From Choristoneura fumiferana (lineage: Eukaryota; Arthropoda; Insecta; Lepidoptera; Tortricidae): a DNA stretch of 64,000 nt. The notes beneath the pieces were generated by a model. That model was not told where the DNA came from. It did no database searches and saw only the letters and a program-made list of their open reading frames with translations. Shown here piece after piece: positions 1-11,805 of the stretch (the stretch's first letter is position 1; every line of letters begins with the position of its first letter). The stretch is from NCBI RefSeq assembly GCF_025370935.1, contig NC_133485.1:8398734-8462733 (forward strand). Reading direction: 5' to 3'. The translations under genes and the position numbers were made by a program.

Positions 1-597
1 TCCGTCCATTGCTGAACGAAGGATGCCCCTTCGAACGACACAATGAACGATAACTCTCCACTTTCATCCACCGATACCATCCAGCGCTCAAGATGTGCGT
101 TCCACTTATAACATTCGCCTACATCGCCTGCGGCCTGTTAACGTTAGTAGAACGGCAATGAGGGCTACCGTTATCGCGCTCACCAGTTGGCGCCACTGTA
201 GACAAAGGTCCTGCCTGAAATATAGTGGTTAGTTTGTTATTACGGGCGTGAAAACAAAATTTAAATTTAAATGATATTTAATACCTTAAAACCGTGCCAT
301 AAAAATATCGAGCATGTGTTGCGAAGTCCCGTTTTGTTCGAAAAAAAGGAGGACAAAGGTTTCCGCAAACAAAATATTCACAAAATTATTTTAATTATAA
401 ATAAACCCGCGTAGCTCACTCAAAAACAGTGACATTTGACATTTCGGAGACCACTCGCTACACTAGCGCCTCTAGCGGCGAATTCATACGCGATAGCCCT
501 CATTTCACCGGTTGCGGTCGTGGGCGTGGCGGACGATTAGTGGAACGTACCCATAGTGTCGTAGCTCATTGTCGAGGTTGGTAACACTTGGTCGCAG
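1..597. other. Upstream PIGO intron with a MITE-like DNA element
   Basis: No exon is visible before the PIGO acceptor at 597. A short inverted-repeat element spans about 158-504: the left end reads AATGAGGGCTACCG and the right end is its near reverse complement, CGATAGCCCTCATT. The inner arms also partly match (GGCGCCACTGTAG against CTACACTAGCGCC). This is the shape of a non-autonomous DNA transposon. The first 150 bases resemble another dispersed repeat, but I cannot delimit it. Confidence 0.45.
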
Positions 598-2471
598 GCA
601 TGCCGCTGCTGTTCGGCGCGGCGGCGCCGCTGCTGGCGCTGTGGGGACGCGGCGCGGCGGCGAGCGCGCGCTCGCAGCTGGCCGCCGTGTTCTCGCTTTG
701 CCTCAAGTTTGCGCTCTGCTTCGCCATCAGGGTAACTTCTACAAATCCTACTTCCTACCTTATATTATAAATGCGAAAGTTGGTGCGCGTGTATGTTTGT
801 TATGTTACTTCTTCACGCTAAAACGGCTGGACGCATTTGGATGAAATTTGGTATGTAGATGGGTGTAGACCAAAAAGTTGCACACCGTTAAAGCCTTGTT
901 AGCAAGTAGCTCTAATTTCCGTTAACTTTTTCCATTGTGACACGAAAATTATCCATACAAATGTAGTGTGCAACTTTTTGGTCTTCACCCAGATAGCCGG
1001 ACGTCTGGAATAACACATTGGCTACTTTTATCCCGATATTTCCACAGGATAGGGATAAAATCTTTTCTTCCTTCTTTTTCTTTTTTTCCTTTTTGGTATC
1101 CTGCCGTGTCACCAAGTAACATAGTTTTAGTGCTACTTCTGGTCTTAGTTTTAGGTGGTACTTTTGGAGCCAAAATAAACCTTTCATTCTTTCTTTCTTT
1201 AAAATCTCGAAATAACAACCGTTGGGCTTAGAGTCATGAAATTTTGTACAGTTGTTCATAAAACAACCTCAATGAAGATCACGGGATGGCCTAGTGGTTT
1301 GACCTATCGCCTCTCAAGCAGAGGGTCGTGGGTTCAAACCCCGGCTCGCACCTCTGAGTTTTTCGAAATTCATGTGCGGAATTACATTTGAAATTTACCA
1401 CGAGCTTTGCGGTGAAGGAAAACATCGTGAGGAAACCTGCACAAATCTGCGAAGCAATTCAATGGTGTGTGTGAAGTTCCCAATCCACACTGGGCCCGCG
1501 TGGGAACTATGGCCCAAGCCCTCTTGTTCTGAGAGGAGGCCTGTGCCCAGCAGTGGGACGTATATAGGCTGGGATGATGAAGATCACGATATAAATTTTA
1601 GGATTTCCCAGGGGAAATTTGTAAAATCCCGGAATTCCAATTGTAACTACCAGATCGAATAGTTTACGCGTGCGAAGCCGCGGGTAAACTCTAGTTTTAA
1701 AATAAATCCTACTAATATTATAAATATGAAAGTTTGTGAAGATGTTTGGATGTTTCTTACTCAATCACTTCTAAACCGCTGAACTGATTTGGATGAAATT
1801 CGGTATACAAATAGTTTGAGTCCCCGGGATAGGATAGTTTTAATCCCGGAAAATTGCATAGTTCTCCCGTGATAGCGATAAACAAATACTATGCGGACGG
1901 AGTCGCGGGCAACGGCTAGTAAATGAATAAATATCAAGGGACAATGCGGGCTACTTGACAGCTTGGATTTTACGAACGTTTGCATATAACACACCCGTGC
2001 TAAATTTCGTATCTCTGATCCTAGCGGTTGAGATCATCTGTGAAGTCGGGACAAAAAGTAGATCTCTCTCTAGCTATATACTAAATTTCATCAAAATTCA
2101 TGCAGCTGTTTTACCTTGAAGGATTAACAAGCGTACCTACTCACAAACTTTCGCTATAAATGCTGTGTTATATTAGTAGGATTAGTTGCTGTGTTATATT
2201 AGGTAAATTCTGGGATTTTCCTAACAAATGAAGAATTTGTTTTGCGATCGTAGGGAAACTTACACTTCAATTTGCTGATATAAACATTATGCTGCAGTCG
2301 TTCGCCTGCGCTCTCTCCGCCACCATCCACTGCCGTCACCTAATGATCTGGGGAGTGTTCACGCCCAAGCTGCTGTTCGAGAGCGCGGCTTGCGGCGCGG
2401 CCTTGCTGGGGACCCTCATCGGAGCCTCCCTCGCCGCCTGGCACCTCCCCGCGTCTCAGAGGAACAGCTGA
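598..2471 (+). CDS. PIGO: GPI ethanolamine phosphate transferase 3 (PIG-O), last two coding exons
   Basis: Partial gene; the 5' part lies outside the window. Exons are 598-731 (after GGTCGCAG, donor GTAACT) and 2298-2471 (after ATGCTGCAG, stop TGA). The split is phase 0. PIG-O is the ER multi-pass enzyme that adds the bridging ethanolamine phosphate to the third mannose of GPI anchors. The visible part is the hydrophobic C-terminus. The second exon carries CRHLMIWGVFTPKLLFES, which matches the family's C-terminal signature RRHLMVWKVFAPKFIFE. The first exon encodes an Ala/Leu-rich membrane segment followed by LKFALCFAIR, which aligns with the preceding helix of PIG-O. The catalytic phosphodiesterase-like domain is not in the window. 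PIG-G and PIG-N share some of this architecture, but the C-terminal wording fits PIG-O best. The intron between the two exons is packed with Helitron and SINE sequence. Confidence 0.85.
746..1694 (+). mobile_element. Helitron-like non-autonomous element in PIGO intron
   Basis: The 5' end reads TCCTACTTCC followed by TATATTATAAATGCGAAAGT, the usual lepidopteran Helitron head. The 3' end reads GCGAAGCCGCGGG and closes in CTAG before T. Inside are a hairpin near 865-990 (GTAGACCAAAAAGTTGCACAC and its reverse complement), a pyrimidine tract of repeated TTTC that looks like an inverted LINE tail (about 1175-1200), and a complete SINE at 1284-1576. It is therefore a composite of nested insertions. 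Confidence 0.65.
1284..1576 (+). mobile_element. tRNA-derived SINE with 12-bp target site duplication
   Basis: The head has an A-box-like GGCCTAGTGGTTTG and a B-box-like GTGGGTTCAAACCCC. A conserved body follows (AAATTTACCACGAGCTTTGC), and the tail reads CCCAGCAGTGGGACGTATAT. The 12-base direct repeat ATGAAGATCACG flanks it exactly at 1272-1283 and 1577-1588, so both ends are defined. This is the reference copy for the other SINE pieces in the window. Confidence 0.85.
1707..1919 (+). mobile_element. Short Helitron-like element
   Basis: The head is TCCTACTAATATTATAAATA and the end is GAGTCGCGGGCAACGGCTAG before T. It lies 12 bases after the previous Helitron in the same PIGO intron. No coding capacity. 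Confidence 0.65.
2015..2186 (-). mobile_element. Inverted Helitron 5' fragment
   Basis: The reverse complement starts CCTACTAATATAACACAGC and continues into GCGAAAGTTTGTGAGTAGG, a diverged Helitron head in opposite orientation to the two preceding elements. The 3' limit is uncertain. Confidence 0.45.
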
Positions 2472-4547
2472 CACAAGCACTAGGCACTGACATCTCACGT
2501 ACTGTTGTCACAAAGTCGTGAATCTGACAGGTTTGGTGTTGGGTTAAATTATAGTGCAGAGCCCGTTCCACTGCCTGGCTGTTTTATTGTAGGTAATTTA
2601 AAAAAAAGTACTGTACAGTCAAAGGCATAAATATCTATACTACAACCATAGCGTCAAATCTTATGCTTAGTGGCATAAAGGTGTATATTGTTGACGTTTT
2701 TGGCAACGTATATATATATATATATATGTATTTATGACCTTGACTGTACCGCAGCGTATATAATCGTAACAAAAACCTAAAAGAAGGCATCTCAACTTGG
2801 ATGTATCCCATTGGACTTCTAACGCCTACCGTTTTTAGTGTGACCTTTTTGAAACGGGTCATGATAAAATAGTAGTTATCAGAATGCCAGTGAAACCATC
2901 GTCCGACTACGAGTATTTAGGCCTAGCTCTGGCTTTTCATGTAGTCATTTAACTTATGACGGAAGTACCAAAACGGTTTATTCCCACTTGTCCACACCAT
3001 TTACAAACAACCTGATGTGAAATTGTCCACTAGTCCACACTTGACGTTTGGGTGTAGACAAGTGGAAATAGCCCATCAGACCTAAGAGCATTGGTAATTC
3101 GGTCCGACTAAGTGGCGGGGTTGTTACTGATCACTATATTACTATGATTTTTGTTTGGACTCTAATTGCTGTTGCTTCACCTGGGAATACCTATTGATTA
3201 AGATTTTACATTGTGAATGAGAATGTGTGCGAGTACAAAGTCAATATTTTTCGTCATACCAGGCTGTCGCATTTAACGTCTGTCAGATAATCTCACTCGG
3301 GCCAGGAAAAGACGTTAAATTGCAATCATTTCAATAGCGGTAGTAAAGAATGTCTTAAATCGCAAATTTATTGACTGCAATCAATGTCACAAATACCTGC
3401 GCGTTGCGCTGTAAGACATTTATTATTTAATCGCCCTAGGTCTGTAATTTTTTATAAATTATGAGTAGATATACCTTGCGCTTAATGGTTGTATTTATTG
3501 CCAGAGGAGGCATTTTATTTGAGTAAAAGTGTACATTTATAAACGTTATTCCTATGTAAATTAAGACGATAATTAACTGACACTGCCGTAGAGCCTGTTC
3601 ATTGAAATTTGAAATGTTATTAATGTAGCGAAAATTTTGGATTTTCCTTTTAAATAATAATAAAGTAATGTAGCGATTGTAGATAAGTTTGTACATAACT
3701 TTATTAATGAATATTGACGTGGAATCGGGTTTATAAATTGTTGTTACTTAAATACTCTTATTGTACAGTTAATGGTATTATAATTTAATTAGTGAGACTA
3801 ACTAGTAAACATTATTTGCTGAACAAATTCTGTGCTATTCTATTATATCAAATCGCGGATGCCTGGTAAAGATAAGCAATGACCATTGGTGACTTTCAAG
3901 TCTAACCTAGATTTACATTAAAACTGAGAATTACAAGGTGGAAAAGAGACTAGCAAAAGTGGGCAGAGGCATTATAAGAATTAAACCATAATAATATTTT
4001 TTCTAGCAACCTGTCATAAAACATTGTTATCTATGTACCTATTAATATACATATGACTTACAGACATTTGAATTCCAGAGTAGGTTATATTTGACTAAGG
4101 TATTAAGCCTGGCCGCTCATTATCAAATTTACACCCTGTTTAGTTACTGTTATTGTCGTCTTGTTCTGTCGAATTCGACCACATTATTTTTTTATGATTG
4201 GTACAAAGACATGGTATGGTACAAACCAACCATTAGAGAAAATAATATTGTAGTTTTTTTCTTAACATAAAGTTGTTGCGGTTTTAATTGGTTTCGAAGA
4301 ACGTCTTTTTGTAGAAAGTATAAATAAATCGTACAATTTTACCAAATAGCAAAGTAGGTATTTGAAATCAATGACTTGTAAACATCATCTCGTCATTGTT
4401 AGCTAGTCATCAAGCCTTACATTATTTAGCAATATTGTTCAATTATTGTTTATACCATATTATGAGGAAGCCAATGTAGTGTCTTGATTTGTGTGCTTTA
4501 TTTACCAATGAAATTTTAAAAAGTATTATGTTTTTTTATGACTTTGA

Positions 4548-4553
4548 AATAAA
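4548..4553 (+). terminator. Candidate PIGO poly(A) signal AATAAA
   Basis: AATAAA is followed within 25-40 bases by the GT-rich stretch TTGGGAGTTTTGTTT, a typical downstream element. It is about 2.1 kb past the PIGO stop, so a long 3' UTR would be needed. Confidence 0.35.
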
Positions 4554-4730
4554 TGAGTTATTACAAAGTATTGGGAGTTTTGTTTAATTAAACAACAAAA
4601 ATATGTATTTACATTTATTACTTAGGATTTGAAAAACTAGAAATGACTAATTATAGTATTTATAGATACACATAATCATTCTGTGATAGATAATAGACAA
4701 TAGTTCTATCTAAATGACATAGCAAATTCA

Positions 4731-4736
4731 TTTATT
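4731..4736 (-). terminator. Candidate ASNA1 poly(A) signal
   Basis: TTTATT here is AATAAA on the minus strand, about 0.4 kb after the ASNA1 stop. A variant ATTAAA (minus strand) at 5025-5030 is closer to the stop and could be used instead. Confidence 0.3.
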
Positions 4737-5132
4737 CATCTTAATACTTTTAACCTCTTTGCCACCTCAGTCATCTAATCGTGAACTATACATTACCAAC
4801 ATCCAACTCGAAATTGATCCTTCTGCAATGGAACTAAAAATCAAGTTGATTTGTCGCTGGTTTTTCTGTGGCGTACAGAGCACGTCACTTCATTTGTTTT
4901 GTGGAGGTGAAAAGGTTATATATAGTGAAGAAAAGGAAATCGCATTCACTAACAGCCCCCATTCTAATTTCCAGCACCCTTTCTTGACACAAAATGATTG
5001 AATATGTATGTTGATATATATTATTTTAATATTTTTGATAACACAAGTTAAATCAAAAAGAAAAATTAGAGACCACTAATCTGTTTTGTTGGAACGTAAT
5101 TTAGTTATGATATTGGAGTGACTAACTTATTT

Positions 5133-7225
5133 TCACGCGGAAGTAGATGGCTGGACTACATAAGGATCAATAAGGTGTTGAGAGAAGGAGTTGACAGCCT
5201 CGGCTCCACGGACCTCTTTGTCTAGTAAAGGCAGTTTTGTGACATGGAAATCTTCATATAGGTCTGCAATTTGCTCCAAATATTTCTCTTGTACCTTATG
5301 CCGAGCGGCACACAATTCACACGGTGCTGATGTATGCATCAACAGTTGATTGACTATGATGTTGTGTGTGTCAATGCCACAACGGGTCAGCTCTTGGACC
5401 AGTCGTTCTGTCTCGTAAAGAGAGAGAAACTCAGCTATACAAACGCAGACAAATGTAGTCTGATTGGGATCTTTGAACTGAGCATTCACTTGTCTGATCA
5501 CAGAGAGCATCTCATCCATTTTGTTGCTGAACATATCAGAGTTGAACTCCGCTAACCCAAACAGTGTTGCCACTTGATTGATGAAAGGGGCCACCTGTAA
5601 TAAAAATTAATAATTCAAGTTCAGTTTTTTTAATATGGCTCTGTCTATTGCAGGACATGTGCCAAGTAATGAATTTTTTTAACTTGTAATGTCCAATATG
5701 TAAACACTACTGTATTGTAATACATATAAGCCATTCCAATAGTGGATAAGTGTACAGTCATATTAAATAGTGCACAATGACTGTAAGCAATTGAACAAAC
5801 CTTTGATTTCAACCGCATCAACTTGCCAAGCCCCTTCTCAACAACTTGAGGGAAGGACAGCAAACGCAGGGTGTGTCCTGTTGGTGCAGTGTCAAACACA
5901 ACTGCACTAAAATTCATGCCTTTCACAAGTTTCATGACCTGCAAACCAGATAAGGTAAGACTTACAGTAACCTTTAAGGATGATGGACTAGTTTAGTATC
6001 TTAGATGGTCTTAATAACTGTCTTTTTGTACTGTTTCACTAGGTGCAGTCAACCAATTTTTTTTTTTTTAATAAATGGCTTCTGTCCAATGGGATAATTT
6101 TGCCAGCGTCAAGGTTGAGAGCTACAAATGATATGCATTGAGATAAAAAAAAAAACAAAGTACGGCACTGTGCTGTCAATTGACTGGTAGGGTTAGTTCG
6201 TGAAACTAATTTGATTTCTATTGTACCACAAAACCATGTCATTGTGACATTATTCAATAAGCATGTTGTCAAGTGTCAAACCTCATTACTCTTTTCAAGC
6301 AAATCTTGAAACTCCACATTTATACAACTTCCATGACTTTTTATATATTATTTTTTCCAAATATTATTCCTAATAATTGTAATAATTGCATTAATAATAA
6401 AACCAAAAAAACCTTCCTATAAAGTTTTTTAGTCCTGTAAATTTTTATCTGATGGAGTTATGAGGTCTGACACTTTAGCTGACGCATTGCTTTATTTACT
6501 ATGATAAAAGGTCTATAGTGGCCTAAGAATCAATTGGCTAACTGTACCTAAGTAAATGAAAATATTCGTTTCAGTTTATTTTTAAAGAATGCCATAAAAA
6601 TTAAGTTCAATTGGATTCTAAAAAGAATTTATGGTTACTTCTTTAAATATACCTCAGCATAGCTCATAGCCTCATCAATGCCAGGGAAGGCTCCCACAAT
6701 TTCCTGCATGACGCCCTTGCCCAGCCGCATGGCCTCAGTTTCACCCTCGAAGTATTCTTCAGGCAGTTCGTTCAACCCGACATTCGGATCAATCTCCATA
6801 GCAAAAAGGTTTTCAAAACCTTTGACTTTTGTTGGCACCTAATAAATAATTAAAAACACAAATTAACATACAGAACGCTTTTAAAGATATTATTGTCATC
6901 TTGAAATATACAGATACCTTAGAGAATTTCTGGTCGAATGCATCCGAAATGTTATGTGCTGGGTCTGTAGAAATAATAAGCACTGATTCGCGAACTTTCG
7001 AGAGTTGAATAGCAAGGCTACAGCTGAAATCATTAAATGATTTGTTAGATTACCTTCAGGCTCGAACTGCACAAGTAATTATAAGGTTTATCTAAATATT
7101 TTTTACCTGCATGTAGTCTTGCCAACACCACCTTTCCCGCCGACAAATATCCATCGCAGAGACTTTTGCTCGATAACGTTTCGTAGAGAAGGCTCTAAAA
7201 CTTCCAATTCTTGATTGTCTCCCAT
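5133..7225 (-). CDS. ASNA1: ATPase ASNA1/GET3, tail-anchored membrane protein targeting factor
   Basis: Complete gene in five exons, read on the minus strand: 7225-7107, 7023-6918, 6838-6653, 5938-5801 and 5594-5133. All introns are GT-AG and the phases close to 336 residues, the usual family size. ASNA1/GET3 is a cytosolic dimeric ATPase that binds C-terminal membrane anchors and delivers them to the ER receptor WRB/CAML. Visible motifs are the P-loop GGKGGVGKTT (residues 29-38), the switch I motif STDPAHN (58-64), the switch II region FDTAPTGHTLRLL in exon 4, and the zinc-binding CxxC pair C275/C278 that joins the dimer. The sequence NIIVNQL of the A-loop region is also present. The ATG at 7225 gives the short acidic N-terminus common in animals. 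The gene is divergent from FKRP and probably shares its promoter region. No damage is seen, so a working gene is expected. Confidence 0.95.
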
Positions 7226-7802
7226 AATTACAACTGTAATAGTCTGAAGTCTGAACGAACGGTAAACATGCGACGACGTATCCTAAATTTCTAATACCAA
7301 TACCATGACTCGAAATTTTGACAGATAATGACGTGACAGATGATTCACAGACAAAGTAAACGAAAGATCATAAGGTGATGAATGGCGATGATCTATTCTG
7401 AAAAGATGACACTGTGAGAGTGTTAAATCAAAGCTTAAATAATTGTTTATGTTTTAAATGTTATAATAATATTCAATAAGTAAATAAATAACTGCACGAG
7501 GGTGTATAAATTCAATTCAACATGGTGTAAGCCGCGCTTTATTGAATTTGTGTTTGAATGGGAATGATATTCTTGTCCATCCAATATAAAACTAAAAATA
7601 CCTCTCTTTCTGACTGCCATTTTGACATTTGACAATGGATTGACAGGAACATGACAGGAAGGAATGGAAATTATGGAACACAGAGTACTTTTTATGGAAT
7701 AGGAACGAGGAGAGGTGGTGGAAGTGGTGTGGAAATATAATTCCAAAGTAATCACAAAATAATATCTTGCAAATATAGAGAATGAAATGATTAAATTTAT
7801 GA
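7226..7802. promoter_or_regulatory. Shared divergent promoter interval between ASNA1 and FKRP
   Basis: These 577 bases separate the two start codons, which point away from each other. The interval must hold both 5' UTRs and promoters unless further non-coding exons exist. No clear TATA box or other named motif stands out. Repeated TGACAG/TGACAT words occur at 7318-7338 and 7620-7655. Confidence 0.5.
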
Positions 7803-10800
7803 ATGAGAATAATGCTCTTACGCGTTCAGCGCTGTCGTCTTTTATTGATAACCATTATCGTGGTCACATCAGTATTTGTTTATTTGTGTCCGCAATTTAA
7901 ATTGTATCCTATTGCTCCTGTGACTATCGCTCCGAGTCCATTACATCCACGCACTACTCGGCACATATCTAAATTGCTTACAGTAGTTTTCCGGCAGTTT
8001 GAGGACTTTGATAACGATGTCGCGGATAGCGTACAGTCGTTCGTGTCAGCCTTCCCTAACGTGCCGGTGGTGGTGGTGTGTGAAAACGCGCCGTATCCAC
8101 CATTCCCTTTCTCTGCCAGCAATGAGACTCTCCGGAACGTGAGGGTGATATCGTTGGAGTTGAGGCTGAATGCGTCGCCTAAGGAATTGGACCCTTTGAC
8201 CCATATTTTGACAGATTATGTGCTATTCGTGCCTGACTCCACTCGAGTGTCGCGGCGAGTCCTCCAGCAAGCAGTGACCGTGGCGACAGCGCCGTTGGCT
8301 CCAGCTGTCGCCATAGCGGTGGGGAACACGCATCTCACTTGTCAACATATTAAATGGAACTATGCTGACTGGACTCTACAATATGCTAAAGATGCTTCAG
8401 GGAAGATATGTGATGCTGTGCATGGGCAACATGCACTGTTGATGAAGACATCATTACTGCACACATTCCCTCAGCCATTTGCTTTACCTTTCCCTGAATC
8501 ACTTTATTTACAAACTGCTGCACACGAGTTGAAGGTATTTTATTATGACAGTTATTTTTTAAATTCAAAGGCAGCAAAAGCCAAATTACCTTCATGACTT
8601 TCTAATAGAATTAGGTTGACCCCAGTAAATAATATTTTTTTTAAAAGTGGTGTAGCCTAGTTTAAGTTTTGTTATTCTCTTCAGTCGTCAATTGAAACAT
8701 CTATGACATAAATTTTAGGTGCAAATTTTGGAAGGAAAGCTAGGGGCAGGGCGTGGTGTGTTAAAGAGTCCCTCAGCAAAACAAAAGTCAACACGCCATC
8801 AGAGGGACTCCAGAGTTGCCCTGTACAAGATGCTGGGCGTCAAAGCTATGATCAGAGAAGACGGGAGAGTTCAGTGGTATGGATGCAAAAGGGAAACACA
8901 AGTAAGATATAGCAATTACTTTAGTGTTATTGTTAAATATTTTTGATACATATCTATCTATATTTTCAACTTACAATATTGCTATGCTGTCATCAGTGAC
9001 ATCTTTGTGATATCTGTATCCAGACATTCTTCAATTTTTTTTATCAACTGTTGACAAACTGACTATAGGGCAAATAATATGATGATTAGTTTTAAGAGCT
9101 TGCTTAGTCTGGAGGTAGGTCAATTGGTGTCAATTATCTCATGATTTATTTATGAAGTTGAGCCAAACACTTTCCAGCGCTGCTTCCCATCGGTGCAAGG
9201 GACCCCGTCGTACATATTGTCGGGGCGCAACACGCCGCCGTGCTGCCGGCGGAACATGCGGCGCGGCGCCGCCCACGTGCTGCGCGCCCTCGTCGCCGCC
9301 GGCGCGCGTTGTTGGCTCGAGACCACTGCTTTACTTGGCGCTGTCGTGCGGTAACATACTGTCGTTCTAACCCAGCTTCGACTTAATTATCCAAGAATAC
9401 GTGTGAAATTATTATTGAATATATTTTTCATCATCAATCAACTTCATTCAAACTTTATAGTATTTATTATTATAATGTCCCTTGTGAGAAAAGAGGGCTG
9501 TGGGCCATAGTTTCTCGCGGGCCCTAGAGCGAAAAAAAACTTCGCACAAACCTTGAATCGCTTCCCAGGTTTGTGCAAATTTCCTCAAATTTTTTATCCT
9601 GTTATCCTGGTAAATTTCAAATTAATTCAATTTTGAATTTTCGAAAACTCAGAGGTGCGAACCGGATTCAATACCACGACTGGCTTATATTTGATAGCTA
9701 ACACTACCACTTGGCTTCCGAAGAATAAAAATGTGGTAGTTTCCTATTATGGCAATTTTACATCAATCAAATTTCAAATTAAACTTTTGGTTTTAGGCTG
9801 AGCATGTCAGTCATGTGTACTATTTTATAGGTATAGATTAGCTAACAACAATATAAAACAGGATTCAACATTAGTTGTCTTGTCATTGCAGCGGCGACAT
9901 TCTCCCCTGGGCAGAGCACGTCGAAATTGGCATTCACGCATCAGACGTATCCCGGGTCCCCTGGCTGACGCGCGGGGGCGCAGACCCGGAAGGCTTCGTG
10001 TGGGAGCGAGCCACCAAAGGCCACTACTATAGGGTGGCCTACTCCGCTACCAACAACGTGTATGTCCTGGTGTTGCCGTTTGCTGCGAAAAATGGGACGA
10101 TGTGGCCAGCCGATTGGGTGTTGGCGCATCAGAGGGAGTTCCCTGAAAGGCATTTGCATCCGCTCGCACAGGTTAAGAGGGTTTTTGTTCAAATTATTTT
10201 TTCCTGATATTTGGCCAATAGGGTTTTGATAACCACTAACCATTAATCCCAAGACACAATTGTAATAAAAATCTATTTTATCTTATTCTGGAAAATCTGA
10301 TTAATTTTCAGTTCAAAGCATTAGTGAAATTTAAAATCATCATGAACTAGGTACACTACTATACATACTTCTTCTCCGCTAAAACCGTGCACTACAGCTA
10401 CGTCTGTGCGACACTTAAATAATGAAAAACCCGCCCACCTCAAATAATCTAAATATGTATATATCACACAGACAGGCGCCTAGGTGTTACAAACACCACA
10501 ATAAACCCTTGACGCATTTATATGTAGAACTATGTAATAGTTCATCAGTTTTTTTTTTATTCGAATAGATGGAAAACGAGCAAGTGGGTCTCCTGATGGT
10601 AAGAGATCACCACCGCCCATAAACATCTGCAACACCAGGGGTATTGCAGATGCGTTGCCAACCTAGAGGCCTAAGATGGGATACCTCAAGTGCCAGTAAT
10701 TTCACCGGCTGTCTTACTCTCCACGCCGAAACACAACTGTGAAAGTACTGCTGCTTTTTGCTTTAGTTTGATTGGTTAATCATCACCATCAATGATGAAA

Positions 10801-11005
10801 GTCAATGCATTCAAGCCCATGGCACTGAATGTGACTTTTATTCAGACGAGGTTTTTACATGTTCTGATTCTGATGTCTACAGATCCAGTTTGCGGGTCGG
10901 CAGGCGCCGGCGCCGAACGACGCTCGGGCGTTCTTGGATCTCAAAATGGGCGCTGGCGCTGTCGAGCGGTGTAACAGGATTGGACCTAAACTTCTTTACC
11001 CTTGA
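7803..11005 (+). CDS. FKRP: Fukutin-related protein (ribitol-5-phosphate transferase family)
   Basis: Complete gene in five exons: 7803-8534, 8719-8901, 9178-9350, 9892-10171 and 10883-11005. It encodes 496 residues; human FKRP has 495. FKRP is a Golgi type II membrane protein that adds ribitol-5-phosphate during alpha-dystroglycan glycosylation. An N-terminal membrane anchor lies near residues 13-29. The stem-domain motif FRQFEDFDN matches human VREFEAFDN, and ENAPYPPFPF matches the TLPYPPLALP region. The zinc-finger loop cysteines are kept at C300, C307, C327 and C328 (YGC, RCF, TPPCC), and CWLETTALLG parallels YWLEGGSLLG. The presumed metal-binding aspartates are not kept: the human WDYDVDLG stretch reads WAEHVEIG here (residues 369-376), and HVDLWPF reads YVLVLPF. 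The C-terminus ends in FLDLKMGAGAVE as in the family. Catalysis is therefore doubtful although the frame is intact. Confidence 0.93.
9483..9705 (-). mobile_element. Degenerate inverted SINE copy in FKRP intron 3
   Basis: The reverse complement shows, in order, a B-box remnant (TTGAATCCGGTTCGCACCTC), the body word AAATTTACC, the CAAACCTGGGAAGCGATTCAA segment (split here) and GCCCGCGAGAAACTATGGCC. This is the 1284-1576 SINE with many changes. The TSD is not visible. Confidence 0.55.
10540..10765 (+). repeat. Dispersed repeat in FKRP intron 4 (copy 1)
   Basis: It contains AACGAGCAAGTGGGTCTCCT, GGTATTGCAGATGCGTTGCC and CTCCACGCCGAAACACAACT. The same blocks in the same order recur at 39487-39775. 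The family is unnamed here; it looks like a LINE/SINE-type fragment with a poly-T left border. The middle of intron 4 (10208-10540) shows nothing further. Confidence 0.6.
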
Positions 11006-11223
11006 AGAACCTTTGAGTAAATGCCAAGTATTGTATCAAAAAAATCGTAGGATCGTCGCTAGAAGTAAAACTTTTTTTCTGACTTGCGAGTAGGTAATGT
11101 CTTTGCCAAAGGATCCTCTATCTCATGGAAAAATTGCTGGTTTCCAACAGTCTTCTTTAGGACTGCGATGATATTTCTAGTCATTGTTTTTTTATCCTTG
11201 ATGTACCTCCAGGTCGACAGTAA

Positions 11224-11366
11224 GGGGTTGTTTCACCACCCATTGATTAATTTTAACTGACGGTTAAAAATGTGATGCCGTCTCCGTCTATTCGAACAAA
11301 ACAAACAGAGACGGCATCACATTTATCCGCCAAATAAATTTAATCAATGGATGGTGAAACAGGAGG
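11224..11366. mobile_element. Palindromic MITE, Harbinger-like family, copy 1
   Basis: A foldback element with ends GGGGTTGTTTCACCACCCAT and ATGGATGGTGAAACAGG. The centre holds GATGCCGTCTC and its inverse GAGACGGCATC around a short loop. It is diverged relative to the 29769-29908 copy. The gap between the FKRP stop (11005) and the DNAI1 stop is mostly such repeats. Confidence 0.7.
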
Positions 11367-11805
11367 TAAATGTCGAAAGTTATTGGCTGAATCAAAGTAG
11401 ATCCTACACGAAAGATATGGATTGCGTCAGTCCGTCAATTATAATATAATGTAATTTGGGTGATCTGTAGCGGTAGATCTATTTTGGTGAATGCTTACTA
11501 TGTAGTTATGCTACCAGAACTTAAACTAGTCAGTCACCCTATATTTCATATTAAATGCACAATTGCACAGAGTAGCAGAGAGAAGAATACAACAGAATGT
11601 TCCGAGTTTTTATAAGTAGGTATATTAGGAAAATAACTTTGGAATGAGAGCTGAAACTCGTATAAACCTTATAGTTTCTAAAAGTCTCATAAAATCTCGT
11701 GTCTGCGTCTTAGGATATTCAAGGTTCAAGGTTAAAAATTACGAGAAATCTTTTTTTTGTGAATAACGCGCTTACTACGGTTCTGATAACATTCTTATAT
11801 AGTAC

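Larger units (their letters stand above)
2472..5132. other. PIGO 3' UTR and convergent intergenic gap to ASNA1
   Basis: No coding sequence is supported. A degenerate MITE sits at 2614-2748; its TACAGTCAAAGGCAT end pairs with CCTTGACTGTA, and it contains a (TA)n run. The rest is AT-rich and apparently unique. PIGO and ASNA1 converge here. Confidence 0.5.

Noticed and set aside
1283..1355. Possible tRNA gene with A- and B-boxes
   Set aside because: No acceptor stem closes; the sequence continues into the SINE body with flanking duplications, so it is a SINE head.
5334..5555. Plus-strand open frame inside the ASNA1 last exon
   Set aside because: It is antisense to a clear GET3 coding exon and has no motif of its own.
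7880..8122. Minus-strand frame opposite FKRP exon 1
   Set aside because: Shadow of the FKRP reading frame; the FKRP frame has homology, this one has none.
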